The notes: generated from the sequence alone by a model not told the origin. Shown: positions 37,247 to 45,694, counted from the stretch's first letter. The stretch: 64,000 nucleotides of DNA from Tenacibaculum sp. (GCA_022448525.1 JAKVCX010000005.1:139540-203539); one strand, 5' to 3'. Numbers and translations are program-made.

Positions 37247-38160
37247 TGGTTTTAACATTCAAAACTTCATAGCAATTTTTTTGAACATATAGCAATTTCA
37301 AATAACCAATACGTTATGAATATTGATTATTTACCTTACTGTTCATAAAGGAGTAAAATGTTACCCTCTTTTTTTGAAAAAAAATAAAATAATTGAAAAT
37401 AGTCCGATGAAACTTAAAATGTAGATCAGATAATTAGGACTTGGATACGTTGGAGAGGTATCACCAATTAACACAAAAGAAGCCCAGTAATAAGGTGATT
37501 TTTCTGATAAAGAATGCTCTTTTAAATAAGTGCGCTTTGCACTATTTAAAGCTTCCGATTTGGATTGATGATTATTTAAATTTTCATAGAAATTTTTCAT
37601 GATGTCAGCAGTAGAAACATCATTAACATTCCATAGAGAAGAAATTACAGATTTTGTTCCAGAGTAGAAAAATCCGCGTGATAAACTAAATACGCCTTCC
37701 CCTTTTTTAATTTCACCTAAATTACTTTCACAAGCACTTAAAACTACTAAGTCAGCATTAGTTTTGTGAGTATATAATTCGTGAAGTTTTAGAGTGTCTT
37801 TTGAAAAATAAATAGCTGGATTATTCGAAGAAGTTGCATGTGTAGCCAAATGTAAAATTTTATAATCACCACTAGTATTTAAAAAGTTATTCTTTGTGGC
37901 GTTGGTCTGCGTAAAAATATCAGTTGAAATTTCGTTGTCGATAGCTTCGATTTCAGAGGACGTGGCATCTAGAAATTTTAAATTTGAATTCTCAAAAGAA
38001 ATAGGAGCAAAAGCTGCTATATTTTTTGAAGTTGTTCTTTCTAAGGAGTTATTAAAATCTAAAAAAGAAGCTGAATACGCATAACTTATATTATGATCTT
38101 CTATTAAATATTTCAGTGAGTTTTTTTGAATGTTTAAAGATTCGAATGGAATGTTTTGTA
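37247..38160. repeat. 0.9-kb direct repeat, copy 2 (CHAT 3' end plus flank)
   Basis: Partner of 34356-35267. The two encoded protein tails differ at only about a dozen positions over about 245 residues, while the upstream TPR parts differ throughout. The non-coding flank after the stop is also conserved, which is not expected from protein selection alone. Confidence 0.85.
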
Positions 38161-40054
38161 AAATATCGTTTGAAAGAATAATTAAATCTTTATTCTTTAT
38201 AAACTCTTTTGATTCTTTTGTTGGAAATAATTTCTGATATAAAGTATTAGAGATAGTATAAAATTCTTGAAACTGAGATTTTTTTAATAGCGGTTTTGAT
38301 ATTAGCTTTTTATAGTTGCTAACTAATGTTTTAAAGTTATTAGTTAAATCTGTTTTGAAATGTATTGTCTGATCTTTAGAAGAGAATAATCCATATAAAT
38401 TATTGTTCTGAGCATCGATATGATATGACAACAATACCGAATTATTACTTAAATTATTTTTTACTTCTTTTAATGATATTGGTTGAATATCATTTCTTTT
38501 TGCAAAATACTTTGGATATATTTTTTTTATGGAATCTTGAAAGCGATCATAGGATAGTTTGATCTCAAAAATTGAATCCTTTAAACTTTGATTGCTCTTA
38601 CTTTCTAATTCTAATATAGACTCTTTATATTTTTTCAATTGAGTTTTTACTTCATAAGGAAGGTTTAGCTGCGTGTTATTTTCCTTAATACTCTGAGTAA
38701 GTAAAAATGCTTTGTTTTTTTCAATAATTGAATGAATCAATTCACTATCTCCTAAATAATATGCTGCTGATACACCATAGTTGTAAATTTGTGAAACATC
38801 ATCTCTCCATAAGAACTTAGTATTACTTTCTGTACTATTCTGTATTGTATAATTTATAAAAGCATCAGACAAATTAACTGTATTAATGCTTTCTTCTAAA
38901 TATTCTTTCTTTTGAGTTTTTTTGTATAAGTAGTTTAGAATATTTAGTTTTCCTTCAAAAGCGAGTACTATGTTTCTTCTAGAGATAGCATTTTTAAAAA
39001 GGTTAGGCTTAATTTGAGTACTACCTTCAATAGGTATTTCAAAACTGGTATTAATAGAATAATTTATATTTTCTAATGAGAGTTTTAAATTTTTATTTTT
39101 CGAATAGTACTCAGATATAACTCTATATATATCAGATTTTATAGCTTTCTTGTCATAATTTGTTAAATTATTGCTGTAAAATAAACCTTTGTTTAAATAA
39201 TATAAAGAGCTGTCACGATCTTCATTCAAATAAAGTTCTCCTAAATTACCACATGAAACAGCTAAAGAGTAATGATCGTCTTTTTGAAGCCCGATTTTCA
39301 AAGCTTTGAGGTAGTTTTGTCTAGCCTTTTCGTATGAGTAATTTTCTTTTAAAAAGTATAAGTTGCCTAGGTTGTTGAACAAGTAACTCTTTTCGTTAAT
39401 GTTTGATAAATTAGTATTTGTTTTTAATATGCTGTCGCATTTTTCTAAATATCTTATTCCCAGTAATGCATGCTCTTTTGTTTTAATTTGATTACATGTT
39501 ACACTAAAATTTAGAGCATTTGATATCATAGCATAAAATTGCCCTTGCTTAAATAATAAATCGACTCCCTTGATATAAAAATTAGCTGATTTATGAAGTT
39601 CCCCTTTCATTCTATAGCAATTTCCTATTTGGCATAAGGATTGCCCAATTTTCTTAGGATAAATATTTAAATTTACTGCTTTGTTAAAATAAATAATCGC
39701 AGAATCTAATTCATTTTTTTGCATAAAATACTTGCCAATTAAATAGTATGAGTTATGATAATGTTTTGGATAAAGATTAAACTCTTTTGATAATTGATTT
39801 TGTAGTTTTGCATACTTTATAGCGGAAGCTAGATTGTTTTTTTTATAAAATCTTCTAGAGAAATTAAAAGCTTCTATAACTTTTTTATTTACCTCTGAAT
39901 TAAAACTATTTAGGATGCTGTCAGCTTCTTCTTGACTATAAAATATATCACTTGTAGTGTTTAAATTATAATTAAAAGAGTTTTGTCCTATTAAAGTCGT
40001 AAGACTTAAATAGGACATTGTTAAAAAGTAAACAAAAACTCTTATAATTCTCAT
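37361..40054 (-). CDS. TPR-CHAT protease, periplasmic, C-terminally membrane-anchored (proximal copy)
   Basis: 897 aa with an ATG start and signal peptide MRIIRVFVYFLTMSYLSLTTLIGQ. It has the same plan as its neighbour: TPR repeats (SAIIYFNKAVNLNIYPKKIG, QSLCQIGNCYRMKGELHKSANFYIKG), a helical linker, a CHAT domain with His739 (LATHA) and Cys775 (LSACES), and a C-terminal transmembrane anchor ending FFFKKRG. CHAT proteases are caspase/separase relatives. In type III-E CRISPR systems a TPR-CHAT protein cleaves Csx30, which controls a sigma factor. Here the enzyme is exported instead. It lies 2 bases after the small secreted protein gene, so they are one operon, divergent from the ECF sigma gene. 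Confidence 0.9.
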   Translation of the reverse strand: MRIIRVFVYFLTMSYLSLTTLIGQNSFNYNLNTTSDIFYSQEEADSILNSFNSEVNKKVIEAFNFSRRFYKKNNLASAIKYAKLQNQLSKEFNLYPKHYHNSYYLIGKYFMQKNELDSAIIYFNKAVNLNIYPKKIGQSLCQIGNCYRMKGELHKSANFYIKGVDLLFKQGQFYAMISNALNFSVTCNQIKTKEHALLGIRYLEKCDSILKTNTNLSNINEKSYLFNNLGNLYFLKENYSYEKARQNYLKALKIGLQKDDHYSLAVSCGNLGELYLNEDRDSSLYYLNKGLFYSNNLTNYDKKAIKSDIYRVISEYYSKNKNLKLSLENINYSINTSFEIPIEGSTQIKPNLFKNAISRRNIVLAFEGKLNILNYLYKKTQKKEYLEESINTVNLSDAFINYTIQNSTESNTKFLWRDDVSQIYNYGVSAAYYLGDSELIHSIIEKNKAFLLTQSIKENNTQLNLPYEVKTQLKKYKESILELESKSNQSLKDSIFEIKLSYDRFQDSIKKIYPKYFAKRNDIQPISLKEVKNNLSNNSVLLSYHIDAQNNNLYGLFSSKDQTIHFKTDLTNNFKTLVSNYKKLISKPLLKKSQFQEFYTISNTLYQKLFPTKESKEFIKNKDLIILSNDILQNIPFESLNIQKNSLKYLIEDHNISYAYSASFLDFNNSLERTTSKNIAAFAPISFENSNLKFLDATSSEIEAIDNEISTDIFTQTNATKNNFLNTSGDYKILHLATHATSSNNPAIYFSKDTLKLHELYTHKTNADLVVLSACESNLGEIKKGEGVFSLSRGFFYSGTKSVISSLWNVNDVSTADIMKNFYENLNNHQSKSEALNSAKRTYLKEHSLSEKSPYYWASFVLIGDTSPTYPSPNYLIYILSFIGLFSIILFFFKKRG

Positions 40055-40056
40055 GT

Positions 40057-40470
40057 TTAGTTAAATGTAAAAGAAGGGGCGTTCGGGTCAAAATTAAATT
40101 GTACGCTAACATAATCACCTCCATCACAAGACGGATCTTGAGGCGGAGCTTGTAGATCTCCTCCCCCAGCAGTCACATTTCCATTGGTAGTACCTGGCCA
40201 TTTAGAGTAAGTCCATGTTTCAAAGCCATTAGAATTTTCTATTAGCTCGTGCAAATTTATCTTATAATTACACTGAACCCAAGACCTCTCTTTCTTTTTT
40301 TGAGCTTCAGTTAATCCAGGTAAAAAATAAATTCTTACTTGTCTATCTTGAGAAATTTCTTTTTGAGAGTTTACTTTTTCTTCTTTTGATATAGGATTAG
40401 TAGTAAACGAATAAATACTAAAAGTTAAACTCACTAATAATACTAAAATAATTGATTTTAAAATTTTCAT
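40057..40470 (-). CDS. Small secreted protein preceding the CHAT pair
   Basis: 137 aa with a signal peptide (MKILKSIILVLLVSLTFSIYSF). The mature part has a charged helix (LTEAQKKKERSWVQCNYKINLHEL), then WTYSKWPGTTNGNVTAGGGDLQAPPQDPSCDGGDYVSVQFNFDP, with two cysteines and a Gly/Pro-rich stretch. I do not recognise a family. Its stop is 2 bases before the start of the proximal CHAT gene, and its promoter region is shared with the divergent ECF sigma gene. A role as CHAT substrate, inhibitor or signal is possible but is only inferred from position. Confidence 0.75.
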   Translation of the reverse strand: MKILKSIILVLLVSLTFSIYSFTTNPISKEEKVNSQKEISQDRQVRIYFLPGLTEAQKKKERSWVQCNYKINLHELIENSNGFETWTYSKWPGTTNGNVTAGGGDLQAPPQDPSCDGGDYVSVQFNFDPNAPSFTFN

Positions 40471-40516
40471 ACATTAAATTTTTATATGTTCCTTACACCT
40501 TAGTTATTAAAAATCT

Positions 40517-40528
40517 AAAATGTTACCC
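40517..40528. promoter_or_regulatory. Shared motif upstream of the CHAT operon, candidate ECF -35 element
   Basis: AAAATGTTACCC on the plus strand, or GGGTAACATTTT on the minus strand, 47 bases before the small secreted gene. The same 12 bases recur at 37355-37366 and 34463-34474, at the stop codons of the two CHAT genes. A GG(T)AAC core is reminiscent of ECF -35 boxes. A sigma-gene -7 TATTTTTG lies at 40549-40556 on the plus strand. Confidence 0.35.
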
Positions 40529-40573
40529 CGCGCAAAAATAGAAAATTTTATTTTTGCTCTACAATAGTATTTT

Positions 40574-41134
40574 ATGGATGGAAATTTTTACCTCGATGCA
40601 CTTGTAAAAGGAGATTCTAGAGTCATCTCAAAGGTTTACGACACCAACTTTAAACAAGTGAAACGATTTATTCTTCAAAACAAAGGAAATACCGAGGATG
40701 CTGAAGATATTTTTCAAAAAGCCCTTTTGCAAATAGCAGTTCGTCATAAAAAGGAAGGTATAAGTATAAAATCTACTTTTGAAGGTTTTTTATTCACAGT
40801 TTGTAAGAATTTATGGCGAAGAGAGCTAAATAGTCATAAAAGTCGGGTAACAAATAGTGAAGTAGTTGAACAAGTAAGTGAAGCTTATGACAGCGCAAGA
40901 GCAATTATTGAGCAAAAAAGGCAAGAGTTATTTGTTGAAATGCTTGATAGAATCTCTGAAAATTGTAAAATGATTTTGTCTATGTTTTTTGCAAAATTAT
41001 CTTATGCAGAAATTGTAGCAAGTACCGATTATACATCGGAGACTGTGGTTCGTCAACGTGTTTTTAAATGTAAAAAGAAACTGACGGATTTAATTAAAGA
41101 TGATCAAAGATTTAACTCATTACGAGAACTATGA
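40574..41134 (+). CDS. ECF-type RNA polymerase sigma factor
   Basis: 186 aa. Region 2: YDTNFKQVKRFILQNKGNTEDAEDIFQKALLQIAV (about 19-55), including the acidic DAEDIFQ core-binding motif. Region 4: NCKMILSMFFAKLSYAEIVASTDYTSETVVRQRVFKCKKKL (about 136-178), a helix-turn-helix that reads the -35 box. It has no region 1 or 3, as usual for ECF factors. Its TGA overlaps the ATG of the following membrane TPR gene (ATGA, 41131-41134), the standard sigma/anti-sigma coupling. It diverges from the CHAT operon with only 103 bases between start codons. It probably transcribes its own locus and the CHAT genes. Confidence 0.93.
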   Translation: MDGNFYLDALVKGDSRVISKVYDTNFKQVKRFILQNKGNTEDAEDIFQKALLQIAVRHKKEGISIKSTFEGFLFTVCKNLWRRELNSHKSRVTNSEVVEQVSEAYDSARAIIEQKRQELFVEMLDRISENCKMILSMFFAKLSYAEIVASTDYTSETVVRQRVFKCKKKLTDLIKDDQRFNSLREL

Positions 41135-41928
41135 AATTAGAAGACGATATTTTAATTGAAAAATTCCTTCGGAACGAACTTTCGAAAGATGAGAAAAAGG
41201 CATTCCTGGAAAGGTTAGAGAGCGATGCTGATTTTAGACAACATTATTTGTTAGAAAAACAACTTTCTGAATCATTGAATGAGGAGAGTTGGAGTTTTGC
41301 TGATCAGATTGATGATAAAGAATTGAACGAATATGAAGCTCTATTTAAAAGTGATGAAATTCAAGATTTGAAGGCTGTTATTAAAAAGGCATCTCAAAAA
41401 ACGAATAAAGTTGGTAGAGGTAAAGTAATTAGTTTTATTTCTGGATTTGCTGCGGCCGTTCTTATAGGTTTCTTTTTGTTGAAACCAATGTTCGAGCCGA
41501 ATCTCTTGGATGCAAATGGATTATATACAGAATATGCATCGTTAGAAAACTTACCTAGTTTTGTTGAAAGAGGATCAAATGATAGTAGTGATAATTTGAA
41601 CGAAGGTGAGAAATTGTTTAAAGAAAAAAAGTTTAAAGAATCTCTAGTTGTTTTCACTGAGTATTTAAAATCAAATAAAGAGGTTAGTGGAGCGTACATT
41701 TATGCAGCATTGGCTGAAACTGAGTTAAAAAACGATGATAATGCAATTGGTATTTTAAATGAATTAGAATCAAGTGATTTAATTGATGCAGAAAAAGCGT
41801 ATTGGTATAAAGCACTTATTTATTTGAAGAATGATAAAATTGATGAGTCGAAAGAATTACTAGAGAAGATTATAAAAAATAAATTTTATAAACATAAAGA
41901 AGCCAAAGAATTATTAGAGAAACTGTAA
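41131..41928 (+). CDS. Single-pass membrane TPR protein, probable anti-sigma factor
   Basis: 265 aa. The N-terminal about 95 residues are charged and helical (LIEKFLRNELSKDEKKAFLERLESDADFRQHYL), resembling the cytoplasmic sigma-binding part of Bacteroidota anti-sigma proteins but without a zinc HxxxCxxC. A positively charged stretch (KVGRGK) precedes one transmembrane helix (about 100-118), so the N-terminus is inside. The periplasmic part (about 145-265) holds TPR-like repeats (GEKLFKEKKFKESLVVFTEYL, AYWYKALIYLKNDKIDESKELLEKI). It is coupled to the ECF gene by a 4-base overlap. Its periplasmic face could be reached by the periplasmic CHAT proteases (inference). A terminator follows directly. 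Confidence 0.85.
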   Translation: MKLEDDILIEKFLRNELSKDEKKAFLERLESDADFRQHYLLEKQLSESLNEESWSFADQIDDKELNEYEALFKSDEIQDLKAVIKKASQKTNKVGRGKVISFISGFAAAVLIGFFLLKPMFEPNLLDANGLYTEYASLENLPSFVERGSNDSSDNLNEGEKLFKEKKFKESLVVFTEYLKSNKEVSGAYIYAALAETELKNDDNAIGILNELESSDLIDAEKAYWYKALIYLKNDKIDESKELLEKIIKNKFYKHKEAKELLEKL

Positions 41929-41932
41929 AAAG

Positions 41933-41960
41933 AAAGGGAGCAGCATTGCTCCCTTTTTTT
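41933..41960. terminator. Bidirectional terminator between sigma unit and GG-leader peptide gene
   Basis: AAGGGAGCA pairs with TGCTCCCTT around a short loop, then a seven-T run on the plus strand. It lies 5 bases after the TPR-gene stop and 9 before the peptide-gene stop on the minus strand. Confidence 0.85.
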
Positions 41961-41965
41961 ATTTG

Positions 41966-42214
41966 TTATGGAAAAATAATTTGACCACATTGTCCATCGT
42001 CAAAATAATATTCTCCTGGAGTTTCACATCTGTCGCATTCATAATTCCAGAATTTTCCTTGGGCTAAACATTCACAAGATTTTGATCCAATAGGGTAAGC
42101 TCCTGCGTTTCTTGGGTCACATGATTCAATAATCTTATCGCCAAGTCCTCCGTTGATTCCTTTTTGTTCTTCTTTGTTTAAGGTTCTTCCTAAGTTTAAA
42201 ATTGATTTTTTCAT
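41966..42214 (-). CDS. Double-glycine-leader, six-cysteine peptide precursor
   Basis: 82 aa. The first 23 residues, MKKSILNLGRTLNKEEQKGI then NGG, are a Bacteroidota bacteriocin-type leader with the double-glycine cleavage site expected by C39-peptidase ABC exporters. The 59-residue mature part has six cysteines (32, 47, 49, 60, 63, 76), aromatic and acidic residues and no charge cluster, so it may fold with three disulfides. No C39 exporter, immunity gene or modification enzyme is in the window; export machinery would be encoded elsewhere. It may be a bacteriocin, a signal peptide or a structural secreted peptide. It lies alone on the minus strand between the sigma unit and uvrA. Confidence 0.82.
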   Translation of the reverse strand: MKKSILNLGRTLNKEEQKGINGGLGDKIIESCDPRNAGAYPIGSKSCECLAQGKFWNYECDRCETPGEYYFDDGQCGQIIFP

Positions 42215-42499
42215 TTTAATGTGTGATTTGAATAAATAATTTTCTTGATCTATATTTTATAGACAGTCAAGATTTCTGTCTAATTTTCGCGAAAAATATT
42301 ATGATTATTTACTCCCATAAATTAAAATGAGAATAAGCAATTTTTACGGTTAACTGTATGTTCTTTTCTAGCTAGGGAACCAAAAATATTGGTTTTAATT
42401 CATTAATGCATAATTGATGTCATAATTAAATTTTATGTATAGTATTTGTTTTTTTTATGTGTTATTGATAATAATTACGTTTTCTAATTTCTGAAAATA
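42215..42499. other. AT-rich non-coding region upstream of the GG-leader gene
   Basis: I see no open frame of note. It should hold the promoter of the peptide gene on the minus strand, but no full TAnnTTTG match at a suitable distance was found. An inverted repeat AGACAG-N9-CTGTCT lies at 42261-42281, about 47 bases before the start codon, and may be an operator or leader hairpin. The remainder is AT-rich without clear structure up to the uvrA terminator. Confidence 0.5.
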
Positions 42500-42531
42500 A
42501 AAAAGCAGTAACTATGAGTTACTGCTTTTTT
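42500..42531 (-). terminator. Rho-independent terminator after uvrA
   Basis: AAAAAGCAGTAACT and AGTTACTGCTTTTT form a perfect stem of about 12-14 bases around ATG. The T-run follows on both strands. It abuts the uvrA stop on the minus strand. Confidence 0.88.
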
Positions 42532-42532
42532 C

Positions 42533-45355
42533 TTATTTGCTAAGCTCTAATTTAAGGAACTTAGCTGTATAACTTGTTTTGTGTTTTGCTACTTTTTCGG
42601 GAGGGCCAGTTGTTACAATTGTTCCACCTCCTTTACCACCTTCCATACCAACATCAATAATGTAATCGGCCAATTTTATTACATCTAAATTGTGTTCTAT
42701 AATTAAAACCGTGTTTCCTTTGTCTGCCAGTTTGTTTAAGACCTCCATCAAAACACGAATATCTTCAAAATGTAATCCAGTTGTTGGTTCATCAAGAATA
42801 TAAAATGTATTTCCTGTATCTCTTTTAGAAAGTTCAGAAGCTAGTTTAATTCGTTGGGCCTCACCACCAGAAAGTGTTGTCGATTGTTGTCCCAGTGTTA
42901 TATAACCTAGGCCAACGTCTTGTATAGTTTTTAATTTTCTATAGATTTTAGGAATATGTTCGAAAAAGTCGACAGCTTGATTAATAGTCATTTCTAAAAC
43001 ATCAGAAATCGACTTTCCTTTATATCTAATTTCTAAAGTTTCTCTATTGAATCTTTTTCCTTGACAAGTTTCACATTCTACATGAACATCTGGAAGAAAA
43101 TTCATTTCAATTACTCGTAATCCACCACCTTGACAAGTTTCACATCTTCCACCCTTTACATTAAAGCTAAATCTTCCAGGTTTATACCCGCGAATGGAAG
43201 CCTCAGGAGTTTTAGAAAATAAACTTCGAATTTCACTGAAGACACCAGTGTAAGTTGCAGGATTTGAACGTGGTGTTCGCCCAATTGGAGATTGATCAAT
43301 ATCAATAACTTTATCTATATGTTCTAAACCAGTGATTTTTTTATAAGGCATTGGTTCTTTTACACCGCGATAAATGTGAGCATTTAATATTGGATACAAA
43401 GTTTCGTTTATTAAAGTAGATTTTCCACTTCCAGAAACGCCAGTAACACAAATCATTTGACCTAATGGAAATTCAACCGAAACATTTTTCAGATTGTTTC
43501 CATTGGCTCCCGTTAACTTAATTTTATGTCCATTACCTTTTCTTCGCTCTTTTGGAATTTCGATAGTTTTTCTTCTAGAAAGATAATCAGAGGTTAATGT
43601 AGATTCTGAAATCATTTCCTTATAAGTTCCATTACTTACAATTTCACCACCATGTCTGCCAGCACCAGGGCCAATATCTAGAACGTAATCTGCATTTTTA
43701 ATCATGTCTTCATCATGTTCAACAACTAAAACGGAGTTTCCAACATCGCGAAGCTTAATTAAAGAATCAATTAATTTTTGATTGTCTCTTTGATGTAAAC
43801 CAATACTAGGTTCGTCAAGAATGTAAAGAACTCCAACTAGTTGTGAACCAATCTGAGTTGCTAAACGAATTCGTTGAGCTTCTCCACCGGATAAGGATTT
43901 TGAAGTTCTATCAAGAGTTAAATAATCTAAACCTACATCTAATAAAAACTGAATACGAGTTCTAATTTCTTTTAGAATTTCAGAAGCAATTTTTTGTTGC
44001 TTTTCAGAAAGTTTTTTATCAACTTTAGAAAACCATTCCGCCAACTCTTTAACATCCATTTGAGCTAAATCACTAATATTTTTCTCAATGAATTTAAAAT
44101 GTAAAGCCTCTTTTTTTAATCGTTTTCCTTCACAAGAAGAACATTTAATTTCGTCCATAAACCCTTTTGCCCATCTCTTGATGGAAGAGCTATCGGTATT
44201 TTTATATTGATTTTCAATAAAAGATACAATTCCTTCAAAATCTATTTGGTAACTACGAGTTACACCAGCTGCTTTTGATTGTACTTTAAAAGTTTCTTTT
44301 CCTCCATGAAGAATTATTTCAAGTGCTTCTTTAGGAATTGCTGAAATAGGATCCGTTAGTTTGAAATTATAACGTTCAGCAATTGTTTGCAGTTGTTTAA
44401 AAATCCAACTGTTTTTTTGTTCGCCTAAAGGAACAATTCCTCCATTTTTTATTGAAATAGAATCGTCAGGAATTACTTTTTTTAAATTCACTTCATTTGT
44501 AATCCCTAAACCGTTACATTTTTCGCAAGCACCTTTTGGCGAGTTGAACGAAAAAGTATTTGGCTCGGGATTCGGGTATGCAATTCCAGAAGTAGGACAC
44601 ATTAATTCTCTTGAGAAATATCTTGGTTTTGCATCATCTACATCAATTACCATTAAAATATTATCTCCTGTGTAAAGTGCAGTTTTAATGGTTTCTTCTA
44701 GCCTTTTCTCAGATTTCGAGTCAACTACTAATCGATCAATAACAACTTCGATATCGTGTGTTTTGTATCGATCTAATTTCATTCCTTTTTCAATCTCACG
44801 AATTTCTCCATCCACACGAACTCTCAAGAATCCTTGTTTAGAGATTTGTTCAAATAACTCACGATAATGTCCTTTTCGTGATTTAATTAAAGGAGCTAAA
44901 ACTGCAATTCTTTTTCCATCAAAATCTTTAAGAATAAGTTCTTTGATTTGTTCGTCTGAATAACTCACCATTTTCTCGCCGGTATTGTATGAGTATGCAT
45001 CAGAAGCACGAGCAAATAATAAACGTAAGAAATCATAAATCTCAGTAATTGTTCCTACAGTTGATCGTGGACTTTTGTTGGTTGTTTTCTGTTCAATAGA
45101 AATTACCGGTGATAATCCTTCAATTTTATCAACATCTGGTCGTTCCAATCCACCTAAAAACTGACGAGCATAAGCTGAAAATGTTTCTATATATCTTCTT
45201 TGACCTTCTGCATAAATAGTATCAAAAGCCAATGATGATTTACCACTTCCACTTAAACCAGTTATAACAACAAGTTTTTCTCTTGGAATTTTAACGTCTA
45301 TGTTTTTTAAGTTGTGAGCTCTGGCTCCGTAAACTTCAATGAATTCTTCTTTCAA
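42533..45355 (-). CDS. uvrA: Excinuclease ABC subunit A
   Basis: 940 aa, normal for UvrA, the damage-sensing ATPase of nucleotide excision repair that loads UvrB. Two ABC-type ATPase halves: Walker A GLSGSGKSSLAFDT near residue 33 and GVSGSGKSTLINETL near 640, each with an LSGGEAQRI signature and a DEPS/DEPT Walker B (ILDEPSIGLHQRD, ILDEPTTGLHFED). Zinc-binding CxxC pairs occur in CEKCNGLG, CSSCEGK, and CETCQGGG with CETCQGKRF. It has the conserved NPATYTGVF signature, and its C-terminus ends normally. It is monocistronic, with a terminator directly after it, and diverges from the PspC/K+-channel unit. No LexA-type box was recognised. Confidence 0.98.
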   Translation of the reverse strand: MKEEFIEVYGARAHNLKNIDVKIPREKLVVITGLSGSGKSSLAFDTIYAEGQRRYIETFSAYARQFLGGLERPDVDKIEGLSPVISIEQKTTNKSPRSTVGTITEIYDFLRLLFARASDAYSYNTGEKMVSYSDEQIKELILKDFDGKRIAVLAPLIKSRKGHYRELFEQISKQGFLRVRVDGEIREIEKGMKLDRYKTHDIEVVIDRLVVDSKSEKRLEETIKTALYTGDNILMVIDVDDAKPRYFSRELMCPTSGIAYPNPEPNTFSFNSPKGACEKCNGLGITNEVNLKKVIPDDSISIKNGGIVPLGEQKNSWIFKQLQTIAERYNFKLTDPISAIPKEALEIILHGGKETFKVQSKAAGVTRSYQIDFEGIVSFIENQYKNTDSSSIKRWAKGFMDEIKCSSCEGKRLKKEALHFKFIEKNISDLAQMDVKELAEWFSKVDKKLSEKQQKIASEILKEIRTRIQFLLDVGLDYLTLDRTSKSLSGGEAQRIRLATQIGSQLVGVLYILDEPSIGLHQRDNQKLIDSLIKLRDVGNSVLVVEHDEDMIKNADYVLDIGPGAGRHGGEIVSNGTYKEMISESTLTSDYLSRRKTIEIPKERRKGNGHKIKLTGANGNNLKNVSVEFPLGQMICVTGVSGSGKSTLINETLYPILNAHIYRGVKEPMPYKKITGLEHIDKVIDIDQSPIGRTPRSNPATYTGVFSEIRSLFSKTPEASIRGYKPGRFSFNVKGGRCETCQGGGLRVIEMNFLPDVHVECETCQGKRFNRETLEIRYKGKSISDVLEMTINQAVDFFEHIPKIYRKLKTIQDVGLGYITLGQQSTTLSGGEAQRIKLASELSKRDTGNTFYILDEPTTGLHFEDIRVLMEVLNKLADKGNTVLIIEHNLDVIKLADYIIDVGMEGGKGGGTIVTTGPPEKVAKHKTSYTAKFLKLELSK

Positions 45356-45472
45356 TTTTGTGATTTTGCGAGAAATGCAAAAATACCAAATACTAATTTA
45401 TTTTTATCAGTTGCTCGGATAATTGATTATTAAAATTAAAATGTATCTTGCAGTAAAGTAAACATTGAGGGT

Positions 45473-45694
45473 ATGATTAATGGTATTAGATATTTTTTTG
45501 AAAGGAACGGTTTTGATGTTTCATCAAGATTAGCAGATCGCCTAGGAATGAGAGCTGTGAATGTAAGATTGTTTTTCATTTACATTTCATTTGTTACCGT
45601 TGGTTTATCCTTTGCATTATATCTTGTAATTGCCTTTTTACTCAGGTTAAAAGATAGAATCTACACAAAAAGAACCTCTGTTTTTGATTTATGA
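45473..45694 (+). CDS. PspC-like small membrane protein
   Basis: 73 aa. MINGIRYFFERNGFDVSSRLADRLGMRAVNVRLFFIYISFVTVG followed by one or two hydrophobic stretches (about 32-60) matches the short PspC domain: an N-terminal SSRLADRLG segment, then a membrane hairpin. PspC proteins sense or dampen envelope stress. Here it overlaps the next gene, a K+ channel, by an ATGA junction, so the two are translationally coupled, which suggests a modulatory role towards the channel (inference). The rest of the psp system is absent from the window. Confidence 0.8.
   Translation: MINGIRYFFERNGFDVSSRLADRLGMRAVNVRLFFIYISFVTVGLSFALYLVIAFLLRLKDRIYTKRTSVFDL

Noticed and set aside
34356..38160. Direct repeats taken as a transposon or insertion sequence
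   Set aside because: They contain CHAT coding sequence and flank only, with no transposase and no terminal inverted repeats.
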